This document shows, piece by piece, positions 27,581-36,527 of a DNA stretch of 64,000 bases. Position 1 is the first letter of the stretch; every line of letters starts with the position of its first letter. The stretch spans positions 6,843,001-6,907,000 of the forward strand of contig NZ_CP124747.1 in the NCBI RefSeq assembly GCF_041860085.1, read 5' to 3'. The DNA is from Schlesneria sp. DSM 10557. Its GTDB lineage: Bacteria > Planctomycetota > Planctomycetia > Planctomycetales > Planctomycetaceae. The position numbers and the translations under genes are program-made. The notes under the pieces are model-generated. The model saw nothing but the letters and a program-made list of their open reading frames with translations. It was not told the DNA's origin and ran no database searches.

Positions 27581-28978
27581 TCAGACGCGGGTGCGAGTCC
27601 ATCGCCCCGCGACATACCGCCACGTGATCAGCACGCAACGTAACAGGTTGTCGGCCCCCATTCCGATCCAGGCGCCCAGCAGTCCCATCTGCCAGTAGAC
27701 TCCGCACAGGTAGCCAATCGAAACTCGAACAAAGACGTTCCCCAGCAACGCGCAGTAGAGCGGAAATTTCGTGTCCCCCGCACCACGCAGTGCATTCATG
27801 TAAACAATGAGCAGCGCGTTCGGGACCTGATAGAGGGCCATCATGCGGAATGCGGGGACCCCTGCGACCGACACCGCCACATCCGCGTGCATCATCGCGA
27901 AGATCTGTTGTGCGAAGACGAAGAAAATGACGGACATCAGTGCCGCATAGCCGATGCACTGGCGCACGGCTTCGTGCCCTGCCTGTTTGGCTCGTTCCAA
28001 TTGACCGGCCCCCAGCGATTGTCCGACCAGCGTCGCTGCGGCGATTCCAAAGGCTTCGACTGGTAAATAGGACATGGACTCGATCCGGATACCGACCACA
28101 TGCGCGGCGAATGTTGCTCCGTCAAAGCCCAACGGAGACAGCCGGGCAATCACCATGAGGAAGGCAAAATGACCGATGAATGTGCAGAGTCCTCCCAATG
28201 CCGCGGGGCCGCCGATTCGAAGGATCCGCCAGATCGTTTCACGATGAAATTCCAGGTCCGAGCGGATCAGTCGCAACGTTGCGGGCCTGCTGAACAGGAT
28301 GCAGGTGATTGCCGCTGCACCGCAGATGTGCGAAATCACCGTGCCGATGACAATTCCTTTGACGCCCAGCGCGGGGACCAGCACCTGCGCTGTTTCCCCT
28401 ACGACGAAGCCGAAAGTGCACGTCGAGGAAACGATAATGTTGACGACGTTCGTCAGAACAAGGACTTTGAGTGGCGTGACCATGTCGCCCGCTCCGCGCA
28501 GTCCTGCCGCGGCGATCAGCGTCCATCCAGCGAAGAACTGGCCGCAGGCGTCGTAGCGAAGATATTCGACTGCAATCCGAAGCTGCTCACCTTCCATTTT
28601 CAGAAGCTGAGGAAAGCCAGTGGCCATCAACTGAAGAATCAGGAAGATGATCAGGCCGATCAGTGGCGTCATCGCCAGGGAACGACCCAGGATGCGACGA
28701 GCTTTCTCGTGTTCGCCGGCACCCCATTCACGGGCAACAATCGCGGAGGTACCGATGCCGACCAGGCTGAACATCATCGATGCCAGCCACGAGACGTAGG
28801 CCGACAATCCAATCGCCGCCGTTTCTGTTTTTCCCAGCCGGCCCGAGAGAAAGACATCGAAGAAGCCGACGCAGAACGTCAGAACCTGTTCGCAGAGAAC
28901 CGGGATCGCCAAAGAAAACAATTGACGACGGAGATTGTTCGTCGCCAGTGAACCCGCAGAAGCGGGTGAATCATCCAT
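27581..28978 (-). CDS. MATE-family multidrug exporter
   Basis: The 465-residue polytopic inner-membrane protein has about 12 hydrophobic helices in two pseudo-symmetric halves. It shows the MATE features LFSLAIPVLCEQVLTFCVGF at the start, ETAAIGLSAYVSWLASMMF, GVKGIVIGTVISHICGAAAI in the first half and LVGQSLGAGQLERAKQAGHEAVR in the second half. MATE exporters expel drugs or metabolites using Na+ or H+. The start MDDSPASAG follows a weak GAG site. Convergent with the aldehyde dehydrogenase gene and not adjacent to a regulator. Substrate unknown. Confidence 0.9.
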   Translation of the reverse strand: MDDSPASAGSLATNNLRRQLFSLAIPVLCEQVLTFCVGFFDVFLSGRLGKTETAAIGLSAYVSWLASMMFSLVGIGTSAIVAREWGAGEHEKARRILGRSLAMTPLIGLIIFLILQLMATGFPQLLKMEGEQLRIAVEYLRYDACGQFFAGWTLIAAAGLRGAGDMVTPLKVLVLTNVVNIIVSSTCTFGFVVGETAQVLVPALGVKGIVIGTVISHICGAAAITCILFSRPATLRLIRSDLEFHRETIWRILRIGGPAALGGLCTFIGHFAFLMVIARLSPLGFDGATFAAHVVGIRIESMSYLPVEAFGIAAATLVGQSLGAGQLERAKQAGHEAVRQCIGYAALMSVIFFVFAQQIFAMMHADVAVSVAGVPAFRMMALYQVPNALLIVYMNALRGAGDTKFPLYCALLGNVFVRVSIGYLCGVYWQMGLLGAWIGMGADNLLRCVLITWRYVAGRWTRTRV

Positions 28979-29253
28979 GATCTCTAACTCGAGTTCGTGT
29001 TGTCCATCTCGAAAGCCAAAAGCCTGAGTATGTTAGGTCGGGCCGTTCCGGCTGTCAAAACCCGTTGTTGAGGCCCCGCCTGTTTCTTCGCCGGCTGAGA
29101 CCAAATGGGGTCACGACCGCTTCCGGTGGTGAGCCTGTCGAGTGGCGTCTCTCCTGAACTTTGTGGTACTCCCGAGGGCACCGGTGGCAGTGGAAGCTTC
29201 TCAACAGGAGTAGTGGCACGGGTTGCTCTGATGTATTTGACGGAGAAGCTGGT
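28979..29253. other. intergenic region, no recognised gene
   Basis: The stretch between the MATE gene start and the weak ORF at 29254 shows no recognisable element. It should hold the MATE gene promoter. Confidence 0.35.
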
Positions 29254-29538
29254 CTAGGGTGGTACCGCGGGCACTGCTTCGGAGAGGACTCTCGAAGCAG
29301 TGGTATGGGTTTCGTGTTCCCCGTGTGATGTCACGTGCGGGGCTGCTGTGTTGTTGGTTTCTGCGACTGAGGACGGCAAGAACCTGGGGACAAAGCGACT
29401 CTGGCCTCGCAGTGCGGTGACGGTGAAACGGGTCGCCTGGCTTCCCGGCATCTGTTTTTGCTGCTGGTTCACATGATTACGGCGGATGAGTCGTTCTATG
29501 GGAATTTTGACAGTCTTCTGCGGACCACGACGCGCCAT
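29254..29538 (-). CDS. possible small basic protein (weak call)
   Basis: This 94-residue ORF starts MARRGPQKTVKIPIERLIRR, is strongly basic at the N-terminus and has a GC-rich third codon position like real genes here. It has no homology I recognise and no clear ribosome binding site. It stands alone in a gap of about 750 bases. It could be a small nucleic-acid binding protein or a chance ORF. Confidence 0.25.
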   Translation of the reverse strand: MARRGPQKTVKIPIERLIRRNHVNQQQKQMPGSQATRFTVTALRGQSRFVPRFLPSSVAETNNTAAPHVTSHGEHETHTTASRVLSEAVPAVPP

Positions 29539-29732
29539 TTTTCGGGGTGAATGCTTATACTGAGCGGCCGATGACGGCTGGACATGGGCGGGTTGGAGGC
29601 TGTGGATCGCGACGGGATTCCAATCCGAACGTCACCTTCATCGCCGTTCCGTGAAAAAAGTCACAATTTACGAGTCCTTGCGTCGACGCGAGACTCTCCC
29701 ATTCGTTGCTGAACGAGAGAAAAGGTCACAAT

Positions 29733-31382
29733 ATGGCCACCTCCCCACTGGCTGGACTTCCGGCACCCCACGAACTGCTGATCGATACATCTCGTTTGAT
29801 CGCATTGTATTATGATCAGAGGCCGGATCCCGAGAACAAAGCACAACTGGTCAGCTTCGGGACCAGCGGACATCGCGGGACTTCGAAAAACGGTACGTTT
29901 ACCGAGTCGCACATTGTCGCTATCACCCAGGCCCTGATCGAATACCGCAGCAACCATGGGATCACTGGACCCCTCTTTCTCGGCAAAGACACGCACGCAC
30001 TCTCGGGTCCTGCGGAGCAGTCTGCTCTGGAAGTCCTGGCCGCGAACGGCATCGAGACCTGTATCCAGAACGGGAATGGCTTCACTCCCACTCCAACGGT
30101 CTCGCACGCGATCCTGTGCTACAACCGCGATCATTCGAGTGGGCCTCAGGCCGATGGGATTGTGATCACTCCTTCGCACAATCCTCCTGAAGATGGGGGA
30201 TTTAAGTACAATCCCCCAAACGGAGGACCTGCGGACACTGATATCACCGGCTGGGTCCAGAATCGTGCGAACGAACTGTTGAAAGCGGGTATCTCGACGA
30301 TCAGGCGGGTTTCGTATGAAGCGGCTCTCAATGCCCCGACGACTACTTCCAAAGATTTCGCGCGCGATTACATCGACGACTTGAAGCATGTGATCGACAT
30401 GGACGTCATTCGACGTGCGGGGCTGAGAATCGGCGTCGATCCCCTGGGTGGGGCTGCTGTGGGCTACTGGCAGACCATTGCCGAGACCTACGGACTCGAT
30501 GTCACCGTCGTCAACCCGCGTGTAGATCCCGCGTTCGGCTTTATGACCGTCGACCATGATGGCAAGATCCGAATGGATTGTTCCAGCCCATACGCCATGG
30601 CCAGCCTTGTTAAGCTCAAGGATCAGTTCGATATCGCTTTCGGAAATGATCCCGATACGGACCGGCATGGAATCGTGACGAAATCGTCGGGACTGATGAA
30701 TCCAAACCATTATCTTGCCGTGGCGATTCGCTACTTGTTTCAGCACCGCGCGGAATGGCCGGCGACGGCGGGAGTCGGCAAGACCTGCGTCAGCAGTCAG
30801 ATGATCGACTGCGTCGCTTCGTCAATTGGCCGGAATCTCTATGAAGTTCCGGTCGGTTTCAAATGGTTTGTCGATGGCTTGTACAGCGGCACACTGGGCT
30901 TTGGGGGTGAAGAAAGTGCCGGAGCCAGCTTCCTGCGGATGGACGGGTCTGCGTGGTCAACTGACAAGGATGGCATTATTCTGGCGCTGCTCGCTGCGGA
31001 AATTACCGCGAAAACGGGACGCGACCCGGGTGAGCACTACCGGGATCTCGTTGCCGAGTTTGGCGAGCGGCACTACACGCGGATCGACCAGCCGATTTCC
31101 CTGGAAGAGAAAGAAGCATTCAAGCGCCTGAAGCCCGCGTCGGTTACGTCGGACACGCTGGCCGGTGAAGCGATTACGGCCAAACTGGATGTCGCCCCGG
31201 GAAATCAGAAGCCGATCGGCGGAATCAAGGTGACGACCGACGGGGGCTGGTTTGCAGCCCGCCCCTCGGGAACGGAAGCCATCTATAAACTTTATGCGGA
31301 AAGCTGCCGTGACGAACAGCACTTGCAGCAGATTGTTTCCGAGGCACGTGAGATCGTCAGCAAGGCGCTGAGCGCCGACTGA
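29733..31382 (+). CDS. pgm: phosphoglucomutase, alpha-D-glucose-specific
   Basis: The 549-residue cytosolic enzyme interconverts glucose 1-phosphate and glucose 6-phosphate. It shows the phosphoserine loop [13 protein letters not shown], the metal loop [11 protein letters not shown], the sugar-binding GEESAGASF and the phosphate-binding [12 protein letters not shown]. Length and the opening [15 protein letters not shown] fit the long Pgm group rather than phosphomannomutase. The ATG at 29733 follows AAAAGG; an in-frame ATG at 29706 lacks a site. pyrC follows by 59 bases on the same strand, so they may be co-transcribed; the metabolic link is loose. Confidence 0.95.
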   Translation: MATSPLAGLPAPHELLIDTSRLIALYYDQRPDPENKAQLVSFGTSGHRGTSKNGTFTESHIVAITQALIEYRSNHGITGPLFLGKDTHALSGPAEQSALEVLAANGIETCIQNGNGFTPTPTVSHAILCYNRDHSSGPQADGIVITPSHNPPEDGGFKYNPPNGGPADTDITGWVQNRANELLKAGISTIRRVSYEAALNAPTTTSKDFARDYIDDLKHVIDMDVIRRAGLRIGVDPLGGAAVGYWQTIAETYGLDVTVVNPRVDPAFGFMTVDHDGKIRMDCSSPYAMASLVKLKDQFDIAFGNDPDTDRHGIVTKSSGLMNPNHYLAVAIRYLFQHRAEWPATAGVGKTCVSSQMIDCVASSIGRNLYEVPVGFKWFVDGLYSGTLGFGGEESAGASFLRMDGSAWSTDKDGIILALLAAEITAKTGRDPGEHYRDLVAEFGERHYTRIDQPISLEEKEAFKRLKPASVTSDTLAGEAITAKLDVAPGNQKPIGGIKVTTDGGWFAARPSGTEAIYKLYAESCRDEQHLQQIVSEAREIVSKALSAD

Positions 31383-31441
31383 TTCGGCCGGACAAGTGCC
31401 TGCGGTAAGAATGTGAATCGTTGCATAAGTGAGGTCCTTTC

Positions 31442-32770
31442 GTGCGAACTTTGATATCTGCTGCCACTTGTGTTCTACCTGCCGGCCAGGCCCGTGTGGA
31501 TGTGCTCATCGAAGGTGGAAAAATCCTTGGGATCGATCCCCCCAAAGGGGTTCAGGTGGATGAAACGATCGATGCCCATGACCTGATTCTCATCCCGGGT
31601 GTTATTGACGATCAGGTTCATTTCCGCGAACCGGGACTGACACACAAAGAGGATCTCAGAACGGCCACACGAGCCTGCGCCAAGGGGGGCGTCACCTCGT
31701 TCCTCGAGATGCCCAACACGCGGCCGACGACAACCACTGTCGAACGGCTGAGCGAAAAGCTGCAGCTGGCCAGCGAAAGGTGTCTCGTCAACTACGGGTT
31801 CTATATCGGTGCGACCCCCACCAATCTCGCAGAACTTCAGGCGGCAACCCGGACGCCGGGGATCAAGATCTTTATCGGGTCGAGCACCGGTGACCTGCTG
31901 GTCGATGAGCAGGCGGCGCTGGAGCGGATTTTCGCCGAGACCACACTGCCCATTTGCGCTCACTGTGAAGACGAAGCGACGGTCCGGGCAAACTCACAGC
32001 GGCTGAATGGAGGATCGACCTACGAAGATCACTCGCTGATCCGTGATGAGGCTGCCGCAGTGATTGCGACCAAGCGCGCGATCGACCTGGCCATCCGCCA
32101 TCGGCATCGATTCCATGTGCTGCACGTCTCGACCGCGGCCGAAACAGAACTCCTCCGCGATCCGCAGGGACTCATCACTGCCGAAGTCTGTCCACATCAC
32201 TTGTTTTTCAATGTCGATGACTATGAACGGCTCGGTTCACTGGTTCAGATGAATCCCTCGATCAAGACCTCTGCCGATAACGAAGGGTTGTGGCTCGCTC
32301 TGAAGCAGGGACGGATTCAGGTCATTGCAACCGACCACGCACCACACACGCTCGAAGAGAAACAGCAGCCCTATCCCAAGTCCCCCTCAGGTCTGCCTGC
32401 TGTCGAGAATTCGCTGGCCCTGATGCTCGATAGCGTGAATGCCGGAATCTGCTCGCTGGAAAGCGTTGTTCAATGGATGTGTGACGCGCCGGCTCGGGTA
32501 TGGGATATGGTTGGAAAAGGGCGTATCGCTGAAGGCTACGATGCTGACCTTGTGCTGATCGATCTGAACAAGAAACAGACAGTGCGTAACGAGAACCAGC
32601 AGACAAAGAGCGGCTGGTCGCCGTGGCATGGCGTCACACTGCAGGGGTGGCCTGTTCGCACAATCGTTCGGGGACGTACCGTATTTCTCGATGGCCGATT
32701 TGATGAAGAGGTCCGCGGCGCCGAGATTCAGTTTGATCACAGTCGCGGCGGGTACTGGTCCCAATCCTGA
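31442..32770 (+). CDS. pyrC: dihydroorotase, class with DDQVH variant
   Basis: The product is 442 residues, an amidohydrolase catalysing the third step of pyrimidine synthesis. In the usual DxHxH metal motif the first His is Gln: [14 protein letters not shown]. This variant, together with [13 protein letters not shown] and CAHCEDE, is also seen in the Bacteroidetes-type dihydroorotases, as far as I recall. Further motifs are [19 protein letters not shown] and the catalytic Asp in [12 protein letters not shown]. It can still be functional, but the metal site should be checked. It starts with GTG, preceded by GAGGT. A strong terminator follows. Confidence 0.88.
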   Translation: MRTLISAATCVLPAGQARVDVLIEGGKILGIDPPKGVQVDETIDAHDLILIPGVIDDQVHFREPGLTHKEDLRTATRACAKGGVTSFLEMPNTRPTTTTVERLSEKLQLASERCLVNYGFYIGATPTNLAELQAATRTPGIKIFIGSSTGDLLVDEQAALERIFAETTLPICAHCEDEATVRANSQRLNGGSTYEDHSLIRDEAAAVIATKRAIDLAIRHRHRFHVLHVSTAAETELLRDPQGLITAEVCPHHLFFNVDDYERLGSLVQMNPSIKTSADNEGLWLALKQGRIQVIATDHAPHTLEEKQQPYPKSPSGLPAVENSLALMLDSVNAGICSLESVVQWMCDAPARVWDMVGKGRIAEGYDADLVLIDLNKKQTVRNENQQTKSGWSPWHGVTLQGWPVRTIVRGRTVFLDGRFDEEVRGAEIQFDHSRGGYWSQS

Positions 32771-32798
32771 ATCGTCGACCACAACAGTCCGACTCTAT

Positions 32799-32836
32799 CA
32801 GCAGAGACGTCAAGCAGCGTCTCTGCTGTCGTTTTC
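32799..32836 (+). terminator. rho-independent terminator of pyrC
   Basis: A perfect 11-bp stem CAGCAGAGACG with an 8-base loop and CGTCTCTGCTG is followed by TCGTTTTC. It lies 28 bases past the pyrC stop. Confidence 0.85.
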
Positions 32837-33248
32837 ACTCCGTCCCTCTGCAGTACCGGTTCTCACCACGCTGAGGGTCAGGGAAGAAATACCGGTGAGG
32901 AGAAGTTCTCCGTCTCGCGTGTTTGTTGCGGGGAAGCACATTGCTCGGCAGAGGCGGCATCCCATTCACGCGGTCGCATTCTTCACTTTGTGACTTACAA
33001 GCGTTGATTTCAGCGACGTTGCGGACGTGACCCTCGACTACGAATTTCTGCGTATGAACGCCTCTCGCGCGACCCCTCTCGAAGTGTTGCGCGGCGAGCG
33101 TCCAAATTGCTCAGGTAGGCTCACTGAACTGAGCCGTCACAGCGCGAAATAGAGCCTGAAAACACCGATTTGGCTCCCCTTTGTGGCTATGGCATTCCAA
33201 TTGCTAAGTCCAATGACTCAGTGACGTCTTCCTCAGCGGAAGGCCTGC
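32837..33248. other. intergenic region, no gene recognised
   Basis: The stretch after the pyrC terminator holds only short random ORFs. It may contain the promoter for the small ORFs at 33249 and 33451. Confidence 0.35.
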
Positions 33249-33425
33249 GTGAAAGCCCTTCGGACCCATCACGAGAAGTCTCTGCAGGAGCACATCACTT
33301 CAGCCCATGAGAGGGCGAAACCGAATGCTGCTGCAACAGGTGACGAACCCGGCTTCTTACCTCGAATTCAACCGAAGTTGGTGGACGACCACCGACGGGA
33401 AGAGTTTTCGACCTTATTGATGTGA
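33249..33425 (+). CDS. possible 58-residue small protein (weak call)
   Basis: The ORF starts with GTG (VKALRTHHEKSLQEHITSAH) with GGAAGG five bases upstream and ends 25 bases before the next small gene. It is hydrophilic and helical in look. It has no known homology; the good Shine-Dalgarno sequence and tight spacing to the next gene are the only support. Confidence 0.3.
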   Translation: MKALRTHHEKSLQEHITSAHERAKPNAAATGDEPGFLPRIQPKLVDDHRREEFSTLLM

Positions 33426-33450
33426 CACCAGTTCAGAAAAGGAATCGGAC

Positions 33451-33630
33451 ATGATGATGATCGCTACCAAACCAGTCAAAAAGAACAAGCACTCATCGAC
33501 CGCGAATGAGCCTTCCTACCTGCCGACACCTGAGCAGATTGCCCGCGAATGCTGGCTGATCCGGGCCACATGGTCTGAAGCAGAAACCATCCGCCGTCGC
33601 GCAGCCTTTCCGACTGACCTGGATTCGTAG
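33451..33630 (+). CDS. small conserved-type protein with PTPEQIxxxC helix
   Basis: The 59-residue ORF starts with three consecutive ATG codons and has AAAAGGAA seven bases upstream. A basic N-terminus (KPVKKNKHSSTANE) is followed by YLPTPEQIARECWLIRATWS, a pattern I recall from short planctomycete hypothetical proteins (PTPEEI then Cys, IR and WS-x-x-E). It is soluble, with no signal peptide. The role is unknown; the helix with a basic tail suggests a small regulator, but this is inference. The gene converges on the ABC exporter gene. Confidence 0.6.
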   Translation: MMMIATKPVKKNKHSSTANEPSYLPTPEQIARECWLIRATWSEAETIRRRAAFPTDLDS

Positions 33631-33728
33631 CGTTCTTCCCGTACGTCTGACCAACCTGGGGTTCAGGACAACCCGTTCGGAACTTCGACACGGAATTGTG
33701 ACCGAGGGAGTGACGGTGAGTGGTTGAC

Positions 33729-35774
33729 TCAACCAGCCCGTTTTAATGTCTGTGCATTAAACAGACGTTGATAAAGAGGGCAAGTTTTGAGCAGCGAGTC
33801 ATGCGCACCAAAGGCAATCGCCTGACCCCCATCCATTACCAGGACATGCGTGACGAACTGCAGCAGGCTGGGTGTCATTCCGTGAGTGACGATGAAGGTC
33901 GTGCGATTTTTGGTGAAATCTCGCAATGTGTTATGAATGCATTGCTCACTCTGCGTATCAATCGCAGAAGTGGCTTCGTCCAGAATCAGAATCGCCGGAT
34001 CGCGCACGATTGCTCGCGCCAGCGCCACACGCTGGCGTTGCCCGCCTGACAGTCGATGGCCTTTATCGCCGATCTGTGTCTGGAGTCCTTCCGGCAGCCG
34101 CGAGACGAAGTCTGTCACATGGGCCTGATCCGCGGCAGCCTTCAGTTCTGCATCAGTCACGTCCGGCTTTCCATAGCGGATATTGTCCGCAATGGACCAG
34201 TCGAACAGCAGCGTCTCTTGAGTGACAACGCCGATCTGTGCGCGTAACTGCGACAGGTCGACACTTTTGAGATCCATACCGTCGACGCAGACTCGACCGC
34301 TGTGAGGGTCACAGAAGCGGGGAAGCAGATTGACAAGAGTCGATTTGCCGCAACCGTTCTCGCCCACGACGGCCACTGTCGCACCGAATGGGACCGTCAG
34401 CGTCACGCAGTCGAGAGCCTTTCTGCCCGGTTCGTCTGTGTCCAACTGAGCATAGTGGAAGATGACGTCTTCAAAGTCGATGGACTTGCTGTGACGTGGC
34501 AGGGGGAGTGCAGGGCGAGCGGTCTTGACCAGCGATGCCCGGTCCATCCAGGCAAAGACCCGGGTACAGGCGGTCGCTGACTTTTTCAGCTTGGAGTAAA
34601 CACCCGACAGCTTGCGTCCTGGATCGAGTACCCCGGCCATGCAGGTATAAAGTAACGCCAGGTCAGAAACGGTCATCTCTTCCGCGGCGAGCTGGATTCC
34701 CCAGATGGATGTCTTCTGACGCAGAACCAGATAAGCGCCGGGCAGAGATCCGATGAATACCGCGCACATTGCCAGAAATTCGACCGAGGGACTGACGAGA
34801 GCGTCAATCTTCAGAATCCGTAGCGCCTTCTCGTAATAGACGGTGTGTTCTTTGGCCAGCCGTCGCCGATGCAAACCTTCGTTCCGATAAGACTGAACGA
34901 TTCGAAAGGACGAGAAGGTTTCATCCAGCACGCGAAACAGTCGCGACATGCTTTCCATTTGTCGCTGTGCCGCTTTTTTCAGCTTCTTTCCCAGCCCGCC
35001 GAACAGCAGAGCCAGCGCGGGGGCACAGATGAAGGCGAGCAACGTCAGTCGCCAGTTTGCCGAGAATGCATAGGCGATACAGAGTGTTGCTTTGATCGGT
35101 TCGACGACGATCTTGCCCCCCAGCAGCACCATTCCATGTGCGACCTGATACAGATCAAACGTAAACCGGGACATCAGCTTGGGCGTTGTTTCCAAAGCCA
35201 GCGTCTGCTGGTCCAGTCGCAGTGTCGTCCGAAACAGTTGCTGACGAATGGACTGCATGACTCGCTGCACAACGCCGCCGACACACATCTCCTGGAAGTA
35301 AGCGCAGGTCTCCTTCAGCAACGTCAGAGTCAGGAGCAGCCCCAGGATGAAAGCCAGAAAGTTGAACGCATCGGTGGGAAGCAGCGGAATGATACGGCGC
35401 TGCAGCCAACTGAACTGGGTCACGTCCCATTGAGCTGACCGCAGCTCCGAGCGCGTCTTGCGGAGTTCCCGTTGCAGTTGCCGCTCGTTCATTTCTGTCG
35501 GGCTGCTCAGCCAGACTTTTTTGCTGAGGCGAGTTTCGAGTTCTTCGACTCGGTGAGTGCCTTCAGTCACCTGCTTCTGGGCGCGAGCCAGCTCTGCAAC
35601 GATGTGCTCATCATAGGTCTGTCCTTCCAGTATGAGCTTCATGGCCGGATAGACCAGCGAGAGCTGTGCGACCGCAAAGACCGCGGTTCCAATCGAGAGG
35701 AATACCGATACCACCAGCGCACGACGCTGCCGAAGGACAAACGGAATTAATCGTGCAAGACTCTCCACGGTCAC
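33729..35774 (-). CDS. MsbA-like ABC exporter (permease fused to ATPase)
   Basis: This is a 681-residue half-transporter. The first membrane helix (residues about 15-45) is followed by an unusual insert of about 90 residues that is hydrophilic and coiled-coil-like (VAELARAQKQVTEGTHRVEE and beyond). Then come about five more helices and the C-terminal ATPase. The ATPase has Walker A VGENGCGKST, Q-loop VVTQETLLFDWSI, signature LSGGQRQRVALARAI, Walker B AILILDEATSAID and a switch His in IVTHG. The layout resembles lipid A/lipid or peptide exporters; the insert between helices 1 and 2 is not usual in MsbA. It begins with GTG and sits near the Pth2, M50-HlyD and HlyD genes in the same orientation. 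Its cargo may be a lipid or a peptide. Confidence 0.9.
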   Translation of the reverse strand: MTVESLARLIPFVLRQRRALVVSVFLSIGTAVFAVAQLSLVYPAMKLILEGQTYDEHIVAELARAQKQVTEGTHRVEELETRLSKKVWLSSPTEMNERQLQRELRKTRSELRSAQWDVTQFSWLQRRIIPLLPTDAFNFLAFILGLLLTLTLLKETCAYFQEMCVGGVVQRVMQSIRQQLFRTTLRLDQQTLALETTPKLMSRFTFDLYQVAHGMVLLGGKIVVEPIKATLCIAYAFSANWRLTLLAFICAPALALLFGGLGKKLKKAAQRQMESMSRLFRVLDETFSSFRIVQSYRNEGLHRRRLAKEHTVYYEKALRILKIDALVSPSVEFLAMCAVFIGSLPGAYLVLRQKTSIWGIQLAAEEMTVSDLALLYTCMAGVLDPGRKLSGVYSKLKKSATACTRVFAWMDRASLVKTARPALPLPRHSKSIDFEDVIFHYAQLDTDEPGRKALDCVTLTVPFGATVAVVGENGCGKSTLVNLLPRFCDPHSGRVCVDGMDLKSVDLSQLRAQIGVVTQETLLFDWSIADNIRYGKPDVTDAELKAAADQAHVTDFVSRLPEGLQTQIGDKGHRLSGGQRQRVALARAIVRDPAILILDEATSAIDTQSEQCIHNTLRDFTKNRTTFIVTHGMTPSLLQFVTHVLVMDGGQAIAFGAHDSLLKTCPLYQRLFNAQTLKRAG

Positions 35775-36040
35775 ATCCCTGTGTAATCGCTGGACAACTT
35801 GCGCCAGCTCTCCACTGTGTCAATTTTCGCGCGGATTAGACACGGAATTCGGGAAAGGGTCTAGACCGGATGAAGGTTGGTGAATCCCGAGACGTTCCAG
35901 TACTCCTATCCTCTCTGGGTTCCGCAGCCTGCGAGTGAATATTTTCGAATGTTCGAATGTTGGAGCCAGCCCTTGAGATGCCGCGATGAGGGCTGGGACG
36001 AGTGCCGCCAGCGGACGGCTGGTCGGAGCGTGAATTCGGG

Positions 36041-36436
36041 TTAGAGAAGTTCCAGATGGCCGGTGATCGTGTCGATTCGCTCTGCCACGTCGGGACCAAT
36101 TGCCAGGCAGGTGCGTGTCGGGACTCCGTGGAATTCTGTTCGTCCACTGTCAGTAATCATGTGGACTTCCAGACCCGCCGCGACCGCCTGGTCGTAGATC
36201 TGGAGCAGTTCTTCCTCGCTGTTGGCACGGCAGCAGACCTTGGCGAACGCCCCTTTGAGCCACGTTCGCTCGACGTCTGAGAAATCGGATGTCGACAGCG
36301 ACCCCGTTTTGGCCAGTCGGCGAGTCAGAAATGACATCGACGCATGAGCTCCCTGCGCGATCTGTTTTCCGCGCCGCATCTTCAGATCGTGGCGCATGAC
36401 GATTACCTGTTTGATCCTCTGGGGCACATCGTTCAT
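36041..36436 (-). CDS. pth2: peptidyl-tRNA hydrolase, archaeal/eukaryal type 2
   Basis: The 131-residue cytosolic enzyme matches Pth2 in length and motifs: KQVIVMRHDLKMRRGKQIAQGAHAS at the N-terminus, KVCCRANSEEELLQIYDQA in the middle and TEFHGVPTRTCLAIGP before the C-terminal helix. It releases peptidyl-tRNA from stalled peptides. Pth2 is usual in archaea and eukaryotes but also found in some bacterial lineages; bacterial Pth would be encoded elsewhere. It lies 91 bases after the M50-fusion gene and before the ABC exporter, on the same strand. I see no strong ribosome binding site. Confidence 0.88.
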   Translation of the reverse strand: MNDVPQRIKQVIVMRHDLKMRRGKQIAQGAHASMSFLTRRLAKTGSLSTSDFSDVERTWLKGAFAKVCCRANSEEELLQIYDQAVAAGLEVHMITDSGRTEFHGVPTRTCLAIGPDVAERIDTITGHLELL

Positions 36437-36527
36437 CTATTGGTCTCGCAAAATACAGGGGGCGGAGGATGATCTCCTCTCGGTCCGTTTCCATTCTTCA
36501 AGGGGGCGTCTGGCAGTCCCATCCCGC

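Noticed and set aside
28979-29732. Search for tRNA or other RNA genes in this and other long gaps
   Set aside because: No T-loop consensus (GGTTCGAATCC-like) with matching acceptor arms was found by eye; a covariance-model scan would be decisive.
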